Assembly: GCF_001436735.1 (NCBI RefSeq) | Contig: NZ_AYZE01000014.1 | Coordinates: forward strand, 373,409-437,408 | Source of the DNA: Liquorilactobacillus cacaonum DSM 21116 | GTDB taxonomy: Bacteria > Bacillota > Bacilli > Lactobacillales > Lactobacillaceae | Direction: 5' to 3' | DNA: 64,000 nucleotides | Part shown: positions 16,865 to 27,103 of the stretch, one piece after another | Layout: each line of letters begins with the position of its first letter | Numbering within the stretch: position 1 is the first letter of the stretch | Translations under genes and position numbers: made by a program | The notes under the pieces: generated by a model | What the model was told of the DNA's origin: nothing | Database searches by the model: none | What the model saw: only the letters and a program-made list of their open reading frames with translations

Positions 16865-18283
16865 TTATAAGATATATTGACTCAAATCTTTATCTTTAGC
16901 GATATCGCCAATTTTATTTTGGACATATGCTTCCGTAATTGTAATATCACCCATTTGCATATCTGGTCCCTCATATAACAAGTCCTCTAATAATTTTTCA
17001 AGAATTGTATGCAAACGTCTTGCGCCAATATTCTCATTTTCATGATTTACTTGATACGCAATTTCAGACAGTTTTTGGATAGCCTCGATAGTGAAGGTAA
17101 CTTTTATATTATCAGTTCCTATAAGAGCAATGTATTGTTTAACTAAAGCATTATTTGGTTCGGTCAAAATTTTAACAAAATCTTCTGCTTTCAATTCGTC
17201 AAGTTCGACCCTAATTGGGAACCTTCCTTGTAATTCAGCAATCAAATCGCTAGGTTTACTCTCGTGAAAGGCACCAGAGGCAATAAACAGAATGTGATCA
17301 GTATTAATCAATCCGTATTTTGTTTGAATTTGTGATCCTTCAACGATTGGCAAAATATCTCTTTGTACACCCTCTCGTGAAACCTCACCACTATTTTTTT
17401 GCGATTTTGAAGTTATTTTATCGATTTCATCAATAAAAATGATGCCTGTATTTTCAGCTCTTCTAATTGCTAAATCAGCAATATCACCACTATTGACAAG
17501 CTTTTGGGCTTCTTCACGAGTAAGGAATTCGCGTGCTTTTGAAACTGTCATGGTTCGCTCAATTTTTTTGGTTGGCGCTAAGGCACTTAAAGTATCACTT
17601 AGATCAATTCCCATTTGCCCAAGCATTCCGGATTGCCCTTGCATTTTCTTTGAGGGATCGTCAATTTCTATAGTAATTTCTTGATTTTCAAGCATTCCTT
17701 TATTCAATTGCTCGCTGACTGAAAGCCGTTGATCTCTAATTTCGTCAGTAACTTCCTCTTCTTGCTGAGTATTAGGCATATTTGGAATGTTTCCTTTTTG
17801 AATGTCACGAAACATTTGAGCAAAGTTAAGCTCATTATTGTTTGTTTTTTTGCTTTTTTTAATAGCAGGTACAAGTAACTTGATTAGACGTTTGTTAGCA
17901 TTCCCACGTGCTTGAGAGCGAACTTCAGAAAACTGAGCTTCTTCTTCCATTTTATAAGCAACCTCAACTAGGTCACGTACCATTGATTCAACGTCTCTAC
18001 CAACATAGCCAACCTCAGTAAACTTAGTTGCTTCAACTTTCATAAACGGTGCTTGTACAATTTTTGCTAATCTACGTGCAATCTCAGTTTTGCCGACACC
18101 AGTAGGACCAATCATCAAAACATTTTTGGGCGTGATTTCTTCTTGCATTTCACTAGAAAGTTGCATTCTACGATAACGATTTCGTAAAGCAATTGCTATC
18201 GCTTTTTTTGCTTTATCCTGACCAATTACATATTGATCAAGTTCTTTTACAATTTGTTTTGGAGTTTTATCAATAGGGTTCAT
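16865..18283 (-). CDS. hslU: HslU (ClpY) ATPase of the HslUV protease
   Basis: AAA+ unfoldase that feeds proteins into HslV. The 472 residues contain Walker A GPTGVGKT at 59-66, the GYVGRDVE pore motif, the I-domain (about 110-245), Walker B GIIFIDEIDKI, the sensor-2 GARRLHTILE motif, and the C-terminal DLSQYIL tail that docks into HslV. Start ATG with GAAAGGA upstream, 20 bases after the hslV stop. Length is normal for lactobacilli. Confidence 0.96.
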   Translation of the reverse strand: MNPIDKTPKQIVKELDQYVIGQDKAKKAIAIALRNRYRRMQLSSEMQEEITPKNVLMIGPTGVGKTEIARRLAKIVQAPFMKVEATKFTEVGYVGRDVESMVRDLVEVAYKMEEEAQFSEVRSQARGNANKRLIKLLVPAIKKSKKTNNNELNFAQMFRDIQKGNIPNMPNTQQEEEVTDEIRDQRLSVSEQLNKGMLENQEITIEIDDPSKKMQGQSGMLGQMGIDLSDTLSALAPTKKIERTMTVSKAREFLTREEAQKLVNSGDIADLAIRRAENTGIIFIDEIDKITSKSQKNSGEVSREGVQRDILPIVEGSQIQTKYGLINTDHILFIASGAFHESKPSDLIAELQGRFPIRVELDELKAEDFVKILTEPNNALVKQYIALIGTDNIKVTFTIEAIQKLSEIAYQVNHENENIGARRLHTILEKLLEDLLYEGPDMQMGDITITEAYVQNKIGDIAKDKDLSQYIL

Positions 18284-18303
18284 CTAGAGGGTCCTTTCTT
18301 TTT

Positions 18304-18849
18304 TTAAAGTTCTTCCGCAATGACATTGTGATTTGTAAAGATATCAATATCACCTGCAATGTTGATTGCTGCTTTAGCAATTTCGCCGGCTGACAGCTGA
18401 GAAGCATGCTTCTTCATTGCTTTTGCGGCAGCCAGTGCAAAGTTACCACCAGAACCAATTGCTAAAATATCATCGTCTGGTGCGATGACTTCACCACTAC
18501 CAGATACCATCAACAGTTCATCTTTATTCATCACGATTAATAATGCTTCTAGCTTTTGCAGAGCTTGGTCACTTCGCCATTCCTGTGCTAATTCAACTGC
18601 AGCACGCTGAAGATTACCGCTATATTCATTTAATTTTTTTTCGAAACGCTCTTCCAAATTGAAAGCATCAGCTACACTTCCAGCAAAGCCGACAACGACT
18701 TCATTATTATAAATTCTCCGAACCTTTCGAGCGGTTCCTTTCATAATTACTTTTTCACCCATTGTAACTTGACCGTCACCAGCCATTGCCGTGTGTCCAT
18801 TATGTCGGATTGCACAAATTGTAGTTGCATGAAATGATACTCCTGCCAT
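18304..18849 (-). CDS. hslV: HslV (ClpQ) protease subunit with N-terminal extension
   Basis: Threonine protease of the two-ring HslUV machine, 181 residues. Family signatures [42 protein letters not shown] and [16 protein letters not shown] are all present. The protein starts [12 protein letters not shown], so the threonine equivalent to the usual catalytic Thr1 is residue 9, after an eight-residue stretch; in most HslV it directly follows Met. AGGAGG just upstream of this ATG, and no other start codon before the threonine, support the long form. Removal of the extension would be needed to free the threonine. B. subtilis CodW has a comparable extension (MSSFHATTI) and uses a serine. Confidence 0.95.
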   Translation of the reverse strand: MAGVSFHATTICAIRHNGHTAMAGDGQVTMGEKVIMKGTARKVRRIYNNEVVVGFAGSVADAFNLEERFEKKLNEYSGNLQRAAVELAQEWRSDQALQKLEALLIVMNKDELLMVSGSGEVIAPDDDILAIGSGGNFALAAAKAMKKHASQLSAGEIAKAAINIAGDIDIFTNHNVIAEEL

Positions 18850-18886
18850 TATAAATTCCTCCTATACTTTATTACTAAGTATTTTA

Positions 18887-19786
18887 CTAAGCTCTTGGAA
18901 AAAACTTACGATAATCACGTTGCAAATGTTCTTTAGTTACATGTGTATAAATTTGTGTAGTCGAGAGACTACTGTGTCCTAGCAATTCCTGTACAGCTCT
19001 TAAGTCAGCGCCATTATTCATCAAATGAGTTGCAAATGTGTGGCGCAATTCATGGGGATGAATTTGTGTAGTCAAACTACTACGCTCAACAATTTTTTTT
19101 AAAATATAAGTTACACCAGCGGCAGTTAGAGGGTCGCCATGATGGTTAACAAAAACAAAATTATGTTCCTTTTGATATTTTGCCATTAGTGGAGTACGAA
19201 CTTTTTCAAAATAAATTTCTAGTGACTTTTGACAATAAGCACCAAAAGGCACATAACGGTCTTTATTTCCTTTACCATGAAGTAACATTGCACGCATTCC
19301 CATGTCAATTGCCTGAACTGTTAGGCCAGTACATTCACTAACTCGCATCCCTGTTCCATAAAGGGTTTCTAGTAGTGCTTTATCGCGTATCAAAATCGGT
19401 TCTTCACCCTCAGTAGCTGCAAACAAAGCATTCATCTCTTTTTCATAAAAAAAGCGGGGTAAAGCTCGTGGATGACGCTTCAATTGAACGTAAGCAAAAG
19501 GATTCTTTTCAATATATCCATTTTTCTCCAAAAAGCGATAAAAGGATCGCAAACTTGAAATAATTCTGGAAATGGATGAGGTCTGATAATTTTTATCGTA
19601 CAGATAACTCATAAACACATGGACATCAAATCGATTTACTAGCAGAAATGATGAGGAACCACCGTTTTCTTGTAAAAAAGTATTAAAAAGTCCCAAGTCC
19701 TCAGTGTAAGCCTTGACTGTATCGCTAGAGTAGCGTCTTTCAATAGCCAAGTACTGTTTAAATTCTTTTATAAAATCTTGCTCCAT
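18887..19786 (-). CDS. xerC: Tyrosine recombinase XerC
   Basis: Site-specific recombinase that, with XerD (47674-48561), resolves chromosome dimers at dif. The 299-residue product has the N-terminal SAM-like core-binding domain (about 1-85) and the catalytic domain with the R-K-H-R-H-Y set: Arg in YGTGMRVSE, HPHELRHTFATHL, LLGHSSLSTTQIYTHV. Context (topA-xerC-hslV-hslU) matches the XerC locus of Firmicutes. The ATG at 19786 follows GGGGG by eight bases; a TTG 15 bases upstream is inside that site and was not used. Confidence 0.93.
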   Translation of the reverse strand: MEQDFIKEFKQYLAIERRYSSDTVKAYTEDLGLFNTFLQENGGSSSFLLVNRFDVHVFMSYLYDKNYQTSSISRIISSLRSFYRFLEKNGYIEKNPFAYVQLKRHPRALPRFFYEKEMNALFAATEGEEPILIRDKALLETLYGTGMRVSECTGLTVQAIDMGMRAMLLHGKGNKDRYVPFGAYCQKSLEIYFEKVRTPLMAKYQKEHNFVFVNHHGDPLTAAGVTYILKKIVERSSLTTQIHPHELRHTFATHLMNNGADLRAVQELLGHSSLSTTQIYTHVTKEHLQRDYRKFFPRA

Positions 19787-19878
19787 TATAAAAACCCCCA
19801 ACCTTATGCTATAACCTTAGCATAAAAAATGGAGGTGTGCTAAGTGAGATCTTCAAAATTTAGAAATTAATAATTTTC

Positions 19879-21984
19879 TTATTTTTGAATCTCTTCTTCA
19901 TAATCGCAATGACTACATTTGACTTGCATTCCCTTTTTAGTTTTCTTCTCAACAAGATAGTGTTGGCACTTAGGACAATTTCGACCAATTGGTTTATCCC
20001 AAGATACAAACTCACAATCAGGATAGCGGTCACACCCGTAAAAAATACGATTCTTTTTAGACTTACGTTCAATAATTTGCCCCTTATGGCACTCTGGACA
20101 AATTACACCAATTTCTTTAGTAATTGGCTTAGTATTGCGGCAATCAGGGAAACGGCTACAGGCATAAAATTTTCCGTATCGACCAAGTTTTATCACGAGG
20201 GGTGCACCACAAATATCACAGTTAATCCCTGCTGGCTCATCTTTAATTTTAACTTTGGCCATCTTTTCTTCAGCTGCAGCAACTTCTTTGGAAAATGGTT
20301 GATAGAAACTATCAATAACTTTAATCCATTCAAGTTGACCTTCCTCAATCTCATCTAACTGATCTTCAAGTTGAGCAGTAAAATCAACATTCAAGATGTC
20401 AGGGAAACATTTAACAATCATATTATTAACAATCTCACCTAAATCTGTTGGTTCAAATTTACGTGTGACTAACTTAACATAATATCGTTTTTGGATTGTA
20501 TTTAATGTTGGTGCATATGTTGATGGCCTTCCAACACCATTTTCTTCAAGTGTTTTAATTAATGTTGCTTCAGTATATCTTGCTGGTGGTAATGTAAAAT
20601 GTTGATTTGGTTGGTTACTTATCAACATAACATCTTGGCCAACAGTCAAGTCGGGTAAAATATTATCTTTACGTTTACTTTCGGCATAAACCTTAGTAAA
20701 TCCTGGAAATTTCATCTTTGAACCTTTTGCACGATATAACACTGAATTTTGTTCGATATCAACACTCATCGTATCGACAATTGCAGGAGTCATCTGACTA
20801 GCCACAAAGCGTGACCATATAAGAGAATATAACTTCATTTGATTCTTATTCAGATAGGAAGCTAGTGATTCGGGTGTTCTTAAGACAGAGGACGGTCGAA
20901 TCGCTTCATGTGCATCTTGGGCACCTTCAGCTAATTTCCCTTTGCGAGGTTTTATTGCAGCATATTCTTCTCCATAAGTTTCATGGATAAAACTGGATGC
21001 CTCATGCTTAGCGATATCAGAAATTCTTGTTGAATCAGTACGCATATACGTAATTAGTCCAACAGCTCCACCTCTACCTAGATTGATACCCTCATAAAGT
21101 TGCTGCGCAATCATCATCGTTTTTTGGGTTCTAAAATTAAGTGAATTATTTGCAGTCTGTTGCATTGTACTTGTCGTAAATGGCAATGCTGGGAAGCGTT
21201 TACGTTCTTTAGGTTCAACGCGTGTCACATTAAAAGGCTTATTGCTATCAATTTTTTGCATAATTTCTTGAACATCAGTATTATTATGCAATTCCTTTTT
21301 TTTACCATCTACACCATAGTAATTAGCTTCAAAATTTGTTTTATCAGATTGAAATTGAGCATCAATTGTCCAATATTCTTCTGGAACAAACTCACGTATT
21401 TCCTGTTCTCGTTTAATTATAAGGTTCAGTGCAATTGATTGAACTCGTCCAGCACTCAACCCTTTTTTAATCTTTGCCCACAATATCGGACTAATCGAAT
21501 AGCCTACAAGTCGATCAAGAACACGCCTTGCTTGTTGTGCATCTACTAAATTCATATCAATTGCTCGAGGATTCTTAAAAGAGTTTTTGACTGCATCTTT
21601 TGTTATCTCATTAAATACCACACGATTTTTGTCTTCTGGATTCAAACCTAAAAGGTATGATAAATGCCAAGCAATTGCTTCTCCTTCGCGATCTGGATCG
21701 GCGGCTAGATAGACGTGATCTGCCTTTTTTGCTTCTTTGCGTAGTTCTTTAATAACGTCACCTTTACCCCGAATTGAAATATAATGAGGCTCGTAGTTAT
21801 TTTCAATGTCTACGCCCATCTTGCTTCTTGGTAAATCTCTAATATGGCCTAGACTAGCCATAACTTTATAGCGAGAGCCTAAATATTTTTCAATTGTTTT
21901 AGCTTTTGAAGGTGACTCAACTATTACAAGATTTTTCTTAATTTTTCTTTTTGTTGCTACTGTTTTTTTCTGGGTCTTAGGCAT
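19879..21984 (-). CDS. topA: DNA topoisomerase I
   Basis: Type IA topoisomerase that relaxes negative supercoils. The 701-residue protein has the Toprim domain ([31 protein letters not shown]), catalytic tyrosine Y313 in [11 protein letters not shown], and three C-terminal zinc-binding modules: [38 protein letters not shown] and [15 protein letters not shown] basic leader of about 18 residues ([18 protein letters not shown]) precedes the Toprim fold. First gene of the topA-xerC-hslV-hslU group. Confidence 0.97.
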   Translation of the reverse strand: MPKTQKKTVATKRKIKKNLVIVESPSKAKTIEKYLGSRYKVMASLGHIRDLPRSKMGVDIENNYEPHYISIRGKGDVIKELRKEAKKADHVYLAADPDREGEAIAWHLSYLLGLNPEDKNRVVFNEITKDAVKNSFKNPRAIDMNLVDAQQARRVLDRLVGYSISPILWAKIKKGLSAGRVQSIALNLIIKREQEIREFVPEEYWTIDAQFQSDKTNFEANYYGVDGKKKELHNNTDVQEIMQKIDSNKPFNVTRVEPKERKRFPALPFTTSTMQQTANNSLNFRTQKTMMIAQQLYEGINLGRGGAVGLITYMRTDSTRISDIAKHEASSFIHETYGEEYAAIKPRKGKLAEGAQDAHEAIRPSSVLRTPESLASYLNKNQMKLYSLIWSRFVASQMTPAIVDTMSVDIEQNSVLYRAKGSKMKFPGFTKVYAESKRKDNILPDLTVGQDVMLISNQPNQHFTLPPARYTEATLIKTLEENGVGRPSTYAPTLNTIQKRYYVKLVTRKFEPTDLGEIVNNMIVKCFPDILNVDFTAQLEDQLDEIEEGQLEWIKVIDSFYQPFSKEVAAAEEKMAKVKIKDEPAGINCDICGAPLVIKLGRYGKFYACSRFPDCRNTKPITKEIGVICPECHKGQIIERKSKKNRIFYGCDRYPDCEFVSWDKPIGRNCPKCQHYLVEKKTKKGMQVKCSHCDYEEEIQK

Positions 21985-22060
21985 CGACCAGACTCCTTTT
22001 TAATATCTTTTTTAATGTATAAAAATCGCTAATTATCTTAGGACAAAGTACTGCCCTTTG

Positions 22061-22930
22061 TCAAGTATTTCGAAATTCTTCAATAATGTCTTGTGCATTA
22101 ATAATAGGTTTTGCTCCAGCCTTAATTAATTCGTTAGTTCCATCAGATAGTAATGAAGTAATTGGTCCTGGGACAGCAAGAACATTGCGATTTTCTTGTA
22201 AAGCAAGGTTTGCAGTTATCAAACTCCCACTCTGATGTTTAGCTTCAACAACCAAAAGCGTTTGAACTAAGCCAGCAATTATTCGATTCCTAGCTGGGAA
22301 ATGATATCTTCTAGGCATACTTCCAAGTGGGTATTCACTAATAACTAAACCTTCATGGGCAATCTTTTGCTGTAGTGCGCGATTTTGACTAGGATAAAAA
22401 ACATCTAATCCGGTACCGATAACTGCAACAGTTTTACCTTTGTTAGCAGCCGTCTGGATATGAACTAAACTATCAACACCTTGGGCCAATCCACTTACCG
22501 TAACAATATTAGCAGCCAAAACAGTTGGTAATAATTTATCCAAAGCAAGTGTTGCATATTGACTGTTTTTGCGAGCGCCAACAATTCCTAATAGTTTTTT
22601 ATCCTCAGAAATAAGAGAAATATCACCGCGATAAAAAAGAACATTAGGTGGATTATAACTTTCTCGAAGGCATTGTGGATATTCAGAATCAATTATTGTA
22701 ATAGCTTTACTATGATACAAATTACGATCAACTGCAAGTTCTAATTCAATTGAATTAAATTTTTCTAAAAGTAAACCCCGTTTTTCGTTAGCAATCTCTG
22801 CTAAAACAAACCATTCGTTAAAATCCGGAATTGTTTGTTTGCTTTGAATCCATTCACATATTTTTCTTACCTTAGATGTTTTAATCATCCCACTCAAATG
22901 AAGTTTTATTATAAATTTTTTGACTTCCAT
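22061..22930 (-). CDS. dprA: DNA processing protein DprA (Smf)
   Basis: Binds incoming single-stranded DNA during transformation and loads RecA. The 289-residue protein has the Rossmann-like DprA fold with the diagnostic stretch LGIVGARKNSQYA, VSGLAQGVDSLVHIQTA, VIGTGLDVFYPSQNRAL, SEYPLGSMPRRYHFPARNRIIAGL and GSLITANLALQENRNVLAVPGP. It lies between rnhB and topA, the common order in lactobacilli. Its presence suggests at least remnant natural-competence capacity; no other com gene is in the window. Confidence 0.95.
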   Translation of the reverse strand: MEVKKFIIKLHLSGMIKTSKVRKICEWIQSKQTIPDFNEWFVLAEIANEKRGLLLEKFNSIELELAVDRNLYHSKAITIIDSEYPQCLRESYNPPNVLFYRGDISLISEDKKLLGIVGARKNSQYATLALDKLLPTVLAANIVTVSGLAQGVDSLVHIQTAANKGKTVAVIGTGLDVFYPSQNRALQQKIAHEGLVISEYPLGSMPRRYHFPARNRIIAGLVQTLLVVEAKHQSGSLITANLALQENRNVLAVPGPITSLLSDGTNELIKAGAKPIINAQDIIEEFRNT

Positions 22931-22975
22931 AGAAACACACCTTTCATAGTGTTTTCTATCAATATACGCAAAAAA

Positions 22976-23740
22976 TTAAAATTTAGATTTAATTGGTTCA
23001 AAACTTCTTCGATGTAGTGGCGTTATTCCATATAAATCGATTGCTTCCAGATGATTCTTGGTGCCATAACCGTCGTTAGATTTAAAATCGTATTGCGGAT
23101 AGAGAGAATCATAAAAGTTCATAAAATGATCACGCCAAACTTTTGCAACAATGCTCGCTGCAGCAACACTAATACTTTTGGCATCAGCTTTTATTAGTTT
23201 TAATTGGGGGATTGATGATTCAATTTCCATTGCATCAATGATTAATTGTTGTGGAACAACGGAAAGACCGTTAACTGCTCTTAACATTGCAAGTCTAGCA
23301 GCTTGGTAGATATTTAAATTATCAATTTCTTGATTACTACAAACACCAATTGAAACACTAATTGAGCAATTAATAATTTGACTATATAAACTTTCCCTAG
23401 TAGTTTTTGATAATTTTTTCGAATCATTAACGGCTATAAGTGAAAAATCATGAGGTAATATAACGGCAGCCGCGACAACAGGACCAGCTAATGGGCCACG
23501 TCCAACTTCATCAATTCCGCAAACAAGTTTTTTATTTTCTTGCCAAAACTGTTGCTCATATTCGAATCTTTTTCTGAACGCTTTTAATTCATTATTTCTT
23601 TTGTTCTCTTTTTTATAGTATTGATGTAGTAGTTTTTGGACACCTATTCTTGAATCTAGTGACAATTCTTCTAGTTTAATTTTTGATTGCTTTGTTGTTA
23701 ATAGTTTTTTAATTTCTATAATTGATGTTTTCTTATCCAT
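22976..23740 (-). CDS. rnhB: Ribonuclease HII
   Basis: Removes ribonucleotides from DNA and RNA from RNA-DNA hybrids. The 254-residue product carries the type 2 RNase H catalytic acids in CGIDEVGRGPLAGPVVAAAV, SKKLSKTTRE, IDAMEIESSIP and KADAKSISVAAASIVAKVWRD. The N-terminal extension of about 70 residues before the catalytic domain is usual in Firmicutes. The ATG at 23740 overlaps the rbgA stop by eight bases (ATGGATAA), so translation is probably coupled; an in-frame ATG 48 bases upstream has no support. Confidence 0.95.
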   Translation of the reverse strand: MDKKTSIIEIKKLLTTKQSKIKLEELSLDSRIGVQKLLHQYYKKENKRNNELKAFRKRFEYEQQFWQENKKLVCGIDEVGRGPLAGPVVAAAVILPHDFSLIAVNDSKKLSKTTRESLYSQIINCSISVSIGVCSNQEIDNLNIYQAARLAMLRAVNGLSVVPQQLIIDAMEIESSIPQLKLIKADAKSISVAAASIVAKVWRDHFMNFYDSLYPQYDFKSNDGYGTKNHLEAIDLYGITPLHRRSFEPIKSKF

Positions 23741-24593
23741 TATACTTTTGAACACTTTCAGGAACGATATCAAGTGTATATCTTCCAAGTTTACCTTTTC
23801 TACATTCGAGAATCATTCTATCACTAGCTTTATCATAATCATCTTTGAAACCCATTTTTTTGGTAATTAAAAGTAGTAAATCAACTGATGAAAGCGACAT
23901 CTCATTTTCAGTCAGTTTATAGCGTTCTTTAAGATTGTTTGGAGCAAACTTGCAAAAGTGCTCTAATAAATATAACGCAACATCATCCTTGGCAAAAAGT
24001 GTTTCTTTAATAGCTCCAGTCAATGCTAATTTTTTACCGATCATTGGATCTTCAAACTTAGGCCATAAAATTCCTGGCGTATCTAATAGCAACATATCTT
24101 TTCCTGCTTTAAGCCACTGCTGTGATTTTGTGACTCCTGGCCGATTACCAACTTGTGCAACATTTTTTTTAACCAAGTGATTAAGAAGTGTTGATTTACC
24201 TACATTAGGAATGCCGATGCACATGACTTTTATACGTTTATGCAATATTCCTTTTTGTGCTTGTAAAGCCAACTTGTCTGCTAAAACTTGATTTATTTTC
24301 TCCTCAATAATTTTTAAACTGCCTGTAGTACTATTTACTGCAATTGCCGGTTGATGTTCACTTTCATAATATTTAACCCACTTTGCACTACTTTGGGAAT
24401 CTGCCAAATCTTTTTTTGTGAGAACTAAAATACTTGGTTTATTCTGCAATATTTGCGCTAGTTGGGGGTTACGCGATGATTCTGGTAATCTTGCATCGAC
24501 AAGCTCAAGTACAATGTCGACTTGTTTTATGTTTTCTTTTACTTGGCGTAAAGCTTTAGCCATATGTCCTGGAAACCATTGAATAATTGCCAT
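23733..24593 (-). CDS. rbgA: Ribosome biogenesis GTPase RbgA (YlqF)
   Basis: Circularly permuted GTPase needed for late 50S assembly. In the 286 residues the G motifs occur in permuted order: G4 LTKKD at 58-62, then G1 GIPNVGKS at 127-134, G2/G3 with GVTKSQQWLK and LLDTPG, and the C-terminal RNA-binding helical domain. IQWFPGHMAKA at the N-terminus is the family hallmark. Followed by rnhB with an eight-base overlap and preceded by signal peptidase lepB, the B. subtilis-like lepB-rbgA-rnhB order. Confidence 0.96.
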   Translation of the reverse strand: MAIIQWFPGHMAKALRQVKENIKQVDIVLELVDARLPESSRNPQLAQILQNKPSILVLTKKDLADSQSSAKWVKYYESEHQPAIAVNSTTGSLKIIEEKINQVLADKLALQAQKGILHKRIKVMCIGIPNVGKSTLLNHLVKKNVAQVGNRPGVTKSQQWLKAGKDMLLLDTPGILWPKFEDPMIGKKLALTGAIKETLFAKDDVALYLLEHFCKFAPNNLKERYKLTENEMSLSSVDLLLLITKKMGFKDDYDKASDRMILECRKGKLGRYTLDIVPESVQKYNG

Positions 24594-24617
24594 TTTTTTT
24601 TCCTTTCTTTTTCTAAA

Positions 24618-25178
24618 TTAATTGTGTCCAATCCAGCGTATTTTATTTAGCGGCCAATAAACAATAATTGCACGTCCCTTAATCCAGCTATCTCTTACTG
24701 GGCCAAAAGTTCGAGAATCTTTACTAATTCGTCTATTATCACCTAGCACAAAGTATTCATTTTGTGGGACCTTTGCTTTTCCAGTCAATTCTTTAAGTGT
24801 AAAGTCCGAAGTATACGGCTGATGTTTTGTGTCGAGAATTTTTTTCAAAAAATTTTCTTTTAGTTTCTTGCCATTAATATAAAGAATATCATTCTTATAT
24901 GCTAAACGATCACCAGGCATTCCTATAACTCTTTTGATATATGTTTCTCCACTAGGCATTTTAATAATAACTACATCAAAACGGTGTATTTTCCCAAAGT
25001 TCATCACTAAAGTTTCTTCTTTTGATTTGATAGTTGGTTCCATTGAATTACCATCAACTTGAAGTGGTGTGACAAGAAATGACCTAAAAAAAAGGGCAAA
25101 GAGTACGGCAATTGATGTAAGCAAAATCCAATAGCTCCAGTGAAATCTTTTGATAAAGCGCCTTAAAATTTTACCCAT
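24618..25178 (-). CDS. lepB: Signal peptidase I (second copy)
   Basis: Complete 186-residue type I signal peptidase. It has one N-terminal membrane anchor (about residues 14-35), the catalytic serine in DGNSMEPT, the catalytic lysine in TYIKRVIGMPGDRLAY, and the boxes VLGDNRRISKDSRTFGPV. The start at 25178 (MGKILRRF) is chosen because upstream in-frame codons are not protein-like; AGAGGG precedes it at a slightly long distance of 12 bases. A promoter is visible at 25216-25243. This is the paralogue of the truncated gene at the left window edge. Confidence 0.93.
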   Translation of the reverse strand: MGKILRRFIKRFHWSYWILLTSIAVLFALFFRSFLVTPLQVDGNSMEPTIKSKEETLVMNFGKIHRFDVVIIKMPSGETYIKRVIGMPGDRLAYKNDILYINGKKLKENFLKKILDTKHQPYTSDFTLKELTGKAKVPQNEYFVLGDNRRISKDSRTFGPVRDSWIKGRAIIVYWPLNKIRWIGHN

Positions 25179-25215
25179 ATCAATCCATATCCCTCTTTTA
25201 TGAATAATTCTTGTA

Positions 25216-25243
25216 TCTATAAGCTCTCTTTTAACTGTAACAA
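25216..25243 (-). promoter_or_regulatory. Possible promoter of lepB-rbgA-rnhB
   Basis: On the minus strand TTGTTA and TATAGA are 16 bases apart and lie about 40-65 bases upstream of the chosen lepB start, downstream of the ctpA terminator. Confidence 0.4.
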
Positions 25244-25329
25244 AAAAAATAGATTTGTGCGAGTGTTCTTTAATTTTAGTTATACTAAGATGAGTAAATA
25301 GAGGCCTAACAGATATAATTAAGAAAACC

Positions 25330-25374
25330 AAAAAGGAGCAAGGTTAAAAGTCAATTTAGCCTTGCTCCTTTTTT
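25330..25374 (-). terminator. Terminator of ctpA transcript
   Basis: AAAAAGGAGCAAGGCTAAA pairs almost perfectly with TTTAACCTTGCTCCTTTTT on the minus strand. The long A/T flanks make it symmetric, but the only unit ending here is ctpA. Confidence 0.9.
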
Positions 25375-25390
25375 AATTTAAATTTTTTGG

Positions 25391-26839
25391 TTATTTACCG
25401 TTAAGTTGAGTAATTGCAACATTTAAAGCATTATCATTTTCGGAAATTTTTTGTGCGGCTAGTTCTTCAAGTTTATTAATTGTCTCCTTGTCCAGAGTAC
25501 CGTTGACTGTTAGCTTGTTGTCCGTTTGGAACTTATTAACTGCTGAAACAGTTGAATCACCAAAGTACCCATTAGCATCCCCTACACTGTAGTTAAGTGC
25601 ATTTAAAAGTACCTGTGCTTTTTTAACTTGCTTAGAAACTTCATCTTTACTGTATGTCTTTTTCGTATCAATTGCTGTTTGGTAAGCATAGCTTGGATAA
25701 TCTGCCTTAATAGTAGGTGTCAGACCCTTATGATTAATCCATGAACCATTCGGAGTTAACCATTTAGCAATAGTCATTTTCAATTCAGTTTTATCAGTAA
25801 ATGGTAATGTTGTTTGTGCTGTTCCTTTTCCATAGGATTTAGTACCAATTAGCTTAATATTAGCAGATTGATTTAAAGCTGCAGAGAAAATTTCAGCAGC
25901 ACTTGCACTTCCGCTATTAATCAAGACAACTGTTTTTTCATGAACTTTAAAACCACCATCGTATTTTTTGCCTGCCTTATATACTTGTGCACTTTGTCCA
26001 CGTTGTTGCACTTGTAAAATCGTTTTTCCATTTTGCACAAACATTGATGACATTTTAAGTGCCTGGTCCATTAGTCCACCTGGATTATCGCGCATATCAA
26101 TTACAAACGATTTTGCACCTTTTTTTCGTAAAGCCTTAATCTCTGCTTTAAATTCTGATGATGTATTCTCAGAAAATGTTGATACTTGAATATAGCCAAT
26201 CGTTTTATTTTTTGGAAGTAAATGACCTGTAACGGTTTTAACAGGAATTGTTGCCCTTATTATTTTCTTTGTAAAGGTTGAATCCCCACGCTTAATCGTT
26301 ACGGTAACACTTGTTCCTTTTTTTCCGCGAATTAAAGAAATTGCTTTGCTGAGCGAATATCCTTTAATTGACTTTCCATCTATTTTTAAAATAAGATCAT
26401 CAGCTTGTAACCCAGCTTTTTTAGCTGGCGTTCCTTGAATTGGTGCAATAATTTGAATATAGTTGCCCTTTTTTTGAACTTCAGCACCAATTCCTGTAAA
26501 GCTACTTGAAATCGTATTATTTAGGGATTCTGTCTCACTTTTCGACATGTAATCCGTAAAAGGATCTCCTAAGGAATTAACCATCCCAGTTAACGCACCG
26601 TTTACTAATTTTTGTTTGCTAACGGTTTTATAGTAGCCATTATAAAGAGCTGAATAAACAGTTTCAATTTTATTCATGGCTTGGTTTGTTTCAGTAGCTG
26701 CCTCTAGCTTTTGGTTCATGTAATAAAAAGTTCCAACACCACCGATTACAAAAGTTACGATACTTATTAATACTAATGTTAGCAAATTATACTTGCGTTT
26801 ATTCTTTTTTATTTTGTTCGTCTTGTCTTTCTTCTCCAC
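25391..26839 (-). CDS. C-terminal processing serine protease (CtpA/S41 family)
   Basis: Secreted, membrane-anchored protease of 482 residues. An N-terminal anchor (about 17-40) is followed by a PDZ domain (about 115-190, with GTPAKKAGLQADDLILKIDG), the S41 catalytic domain with Ser311 in NSGSASAAE and Lys338 in SYGKGTAQ, and a C-terminal peptidoglycan-binding domain (about 405-465, ALNYSVGDANGYFGDSTVSAVNKF). Such proteases trim or degrade envelope proteins. It heads away from a yozE-ypmS-ypmR group and ends in a strong terminator. Confidence 0.93.
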   Translation of the reverse strand: MEKKDKTNKIKKNKRKYNLLTLVLISIVTFVIGGVGTFYYMNQKLEAATETNQAMNKIETVYSALYNGYYKTVSKQKLVNGALTGMVNSLGDPFTDYMSKSETESLNNTISSSFTGIGAEVQKKGNYIQIIAPIQGTPAKKAGLQADDLILKIDGKSIKGYSLSKAISLIRGKKGTSVTVTIKRGDSTFTKKIIRATIPVKTVTGHLLPKNKTIGYIQVSTFSENTSSEFKAEIKALRKKGAKSFVIDMRDNPGGLMDQALKMSSMFVQNGKTILQVQQRGQSAQVYKAGKKYDGGFKVHEKTVVLINSGSASAAEIFSAALNQSANIKLIGTKSYGKGTAQTTLPFTDKTELKMTIAKWLTPNGSWINHKGLTPTIKADYPSYAYQTAIDTKKTYSKDEVSKQVKKAQVLLNALNYSVGDANGYFGDSTVSAVNKFQTDNKLTVNGTLDKETINKLEELAAQKISENDNALNVAITQLNGK

Positions 26840-26866
26840 TTTAATTACCTCTATTTATAATTATAT

Positions 26867-27091
26867 TTAATTCGTTTTATCCAGATACATTTCCCAAGCT
26901 TCATCAAAAATTGTCATTGTCGGTAGGTAGCTAGCATTAAATTCCAAATATCGAGACAATTCATCATACTCTTGAGATTGTTTTGGAAAAGATTGATCTA
27001 AAAAAGCATTATTTGCAAATTCAGCTATTTCATGATGACTATTGGGGTTTCTTTCAGTCATCAAAAATTGATAAAAGCTTAGATGGTGCAT
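26867..27091 (-). CDS. YozE family protein (UPF0346), 74 aa
   Basis: Small cytoplasmic protein of the YozE SAM-like family; function is not established. The sequence [16 protein letters not shown], the acidic middle and [12 protein letters not shown] ending match the family, including the conserved SFYxFLMT opening. It starts 12 bases after the ypmS-type gene with a GGAGG site, and is followed by ctpA 27 bases on, so the cluster ypmR-ypmS-yozE-ctpA is probably one transcript. Confidence 0.85.
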   Translation of the reverse strand: MHHLSFYQFLMTERNPNSHHEIAEFANNAFLDQSFPKQSQEYDELSRYLEFNASYLPTMTIFDEAWEMYLDKTN

Positions 27092-27103
27092 AGAATTCCT
27101 CCT

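Noticed and set aside
19885-20358. 157-codon + strand frame inside topA
   Set aside because: Antisense shadow of the zinc-finger part of topoisomerase I; cysteine and serine pattern is the mirror of the real gene and there is no ribosome binding site.
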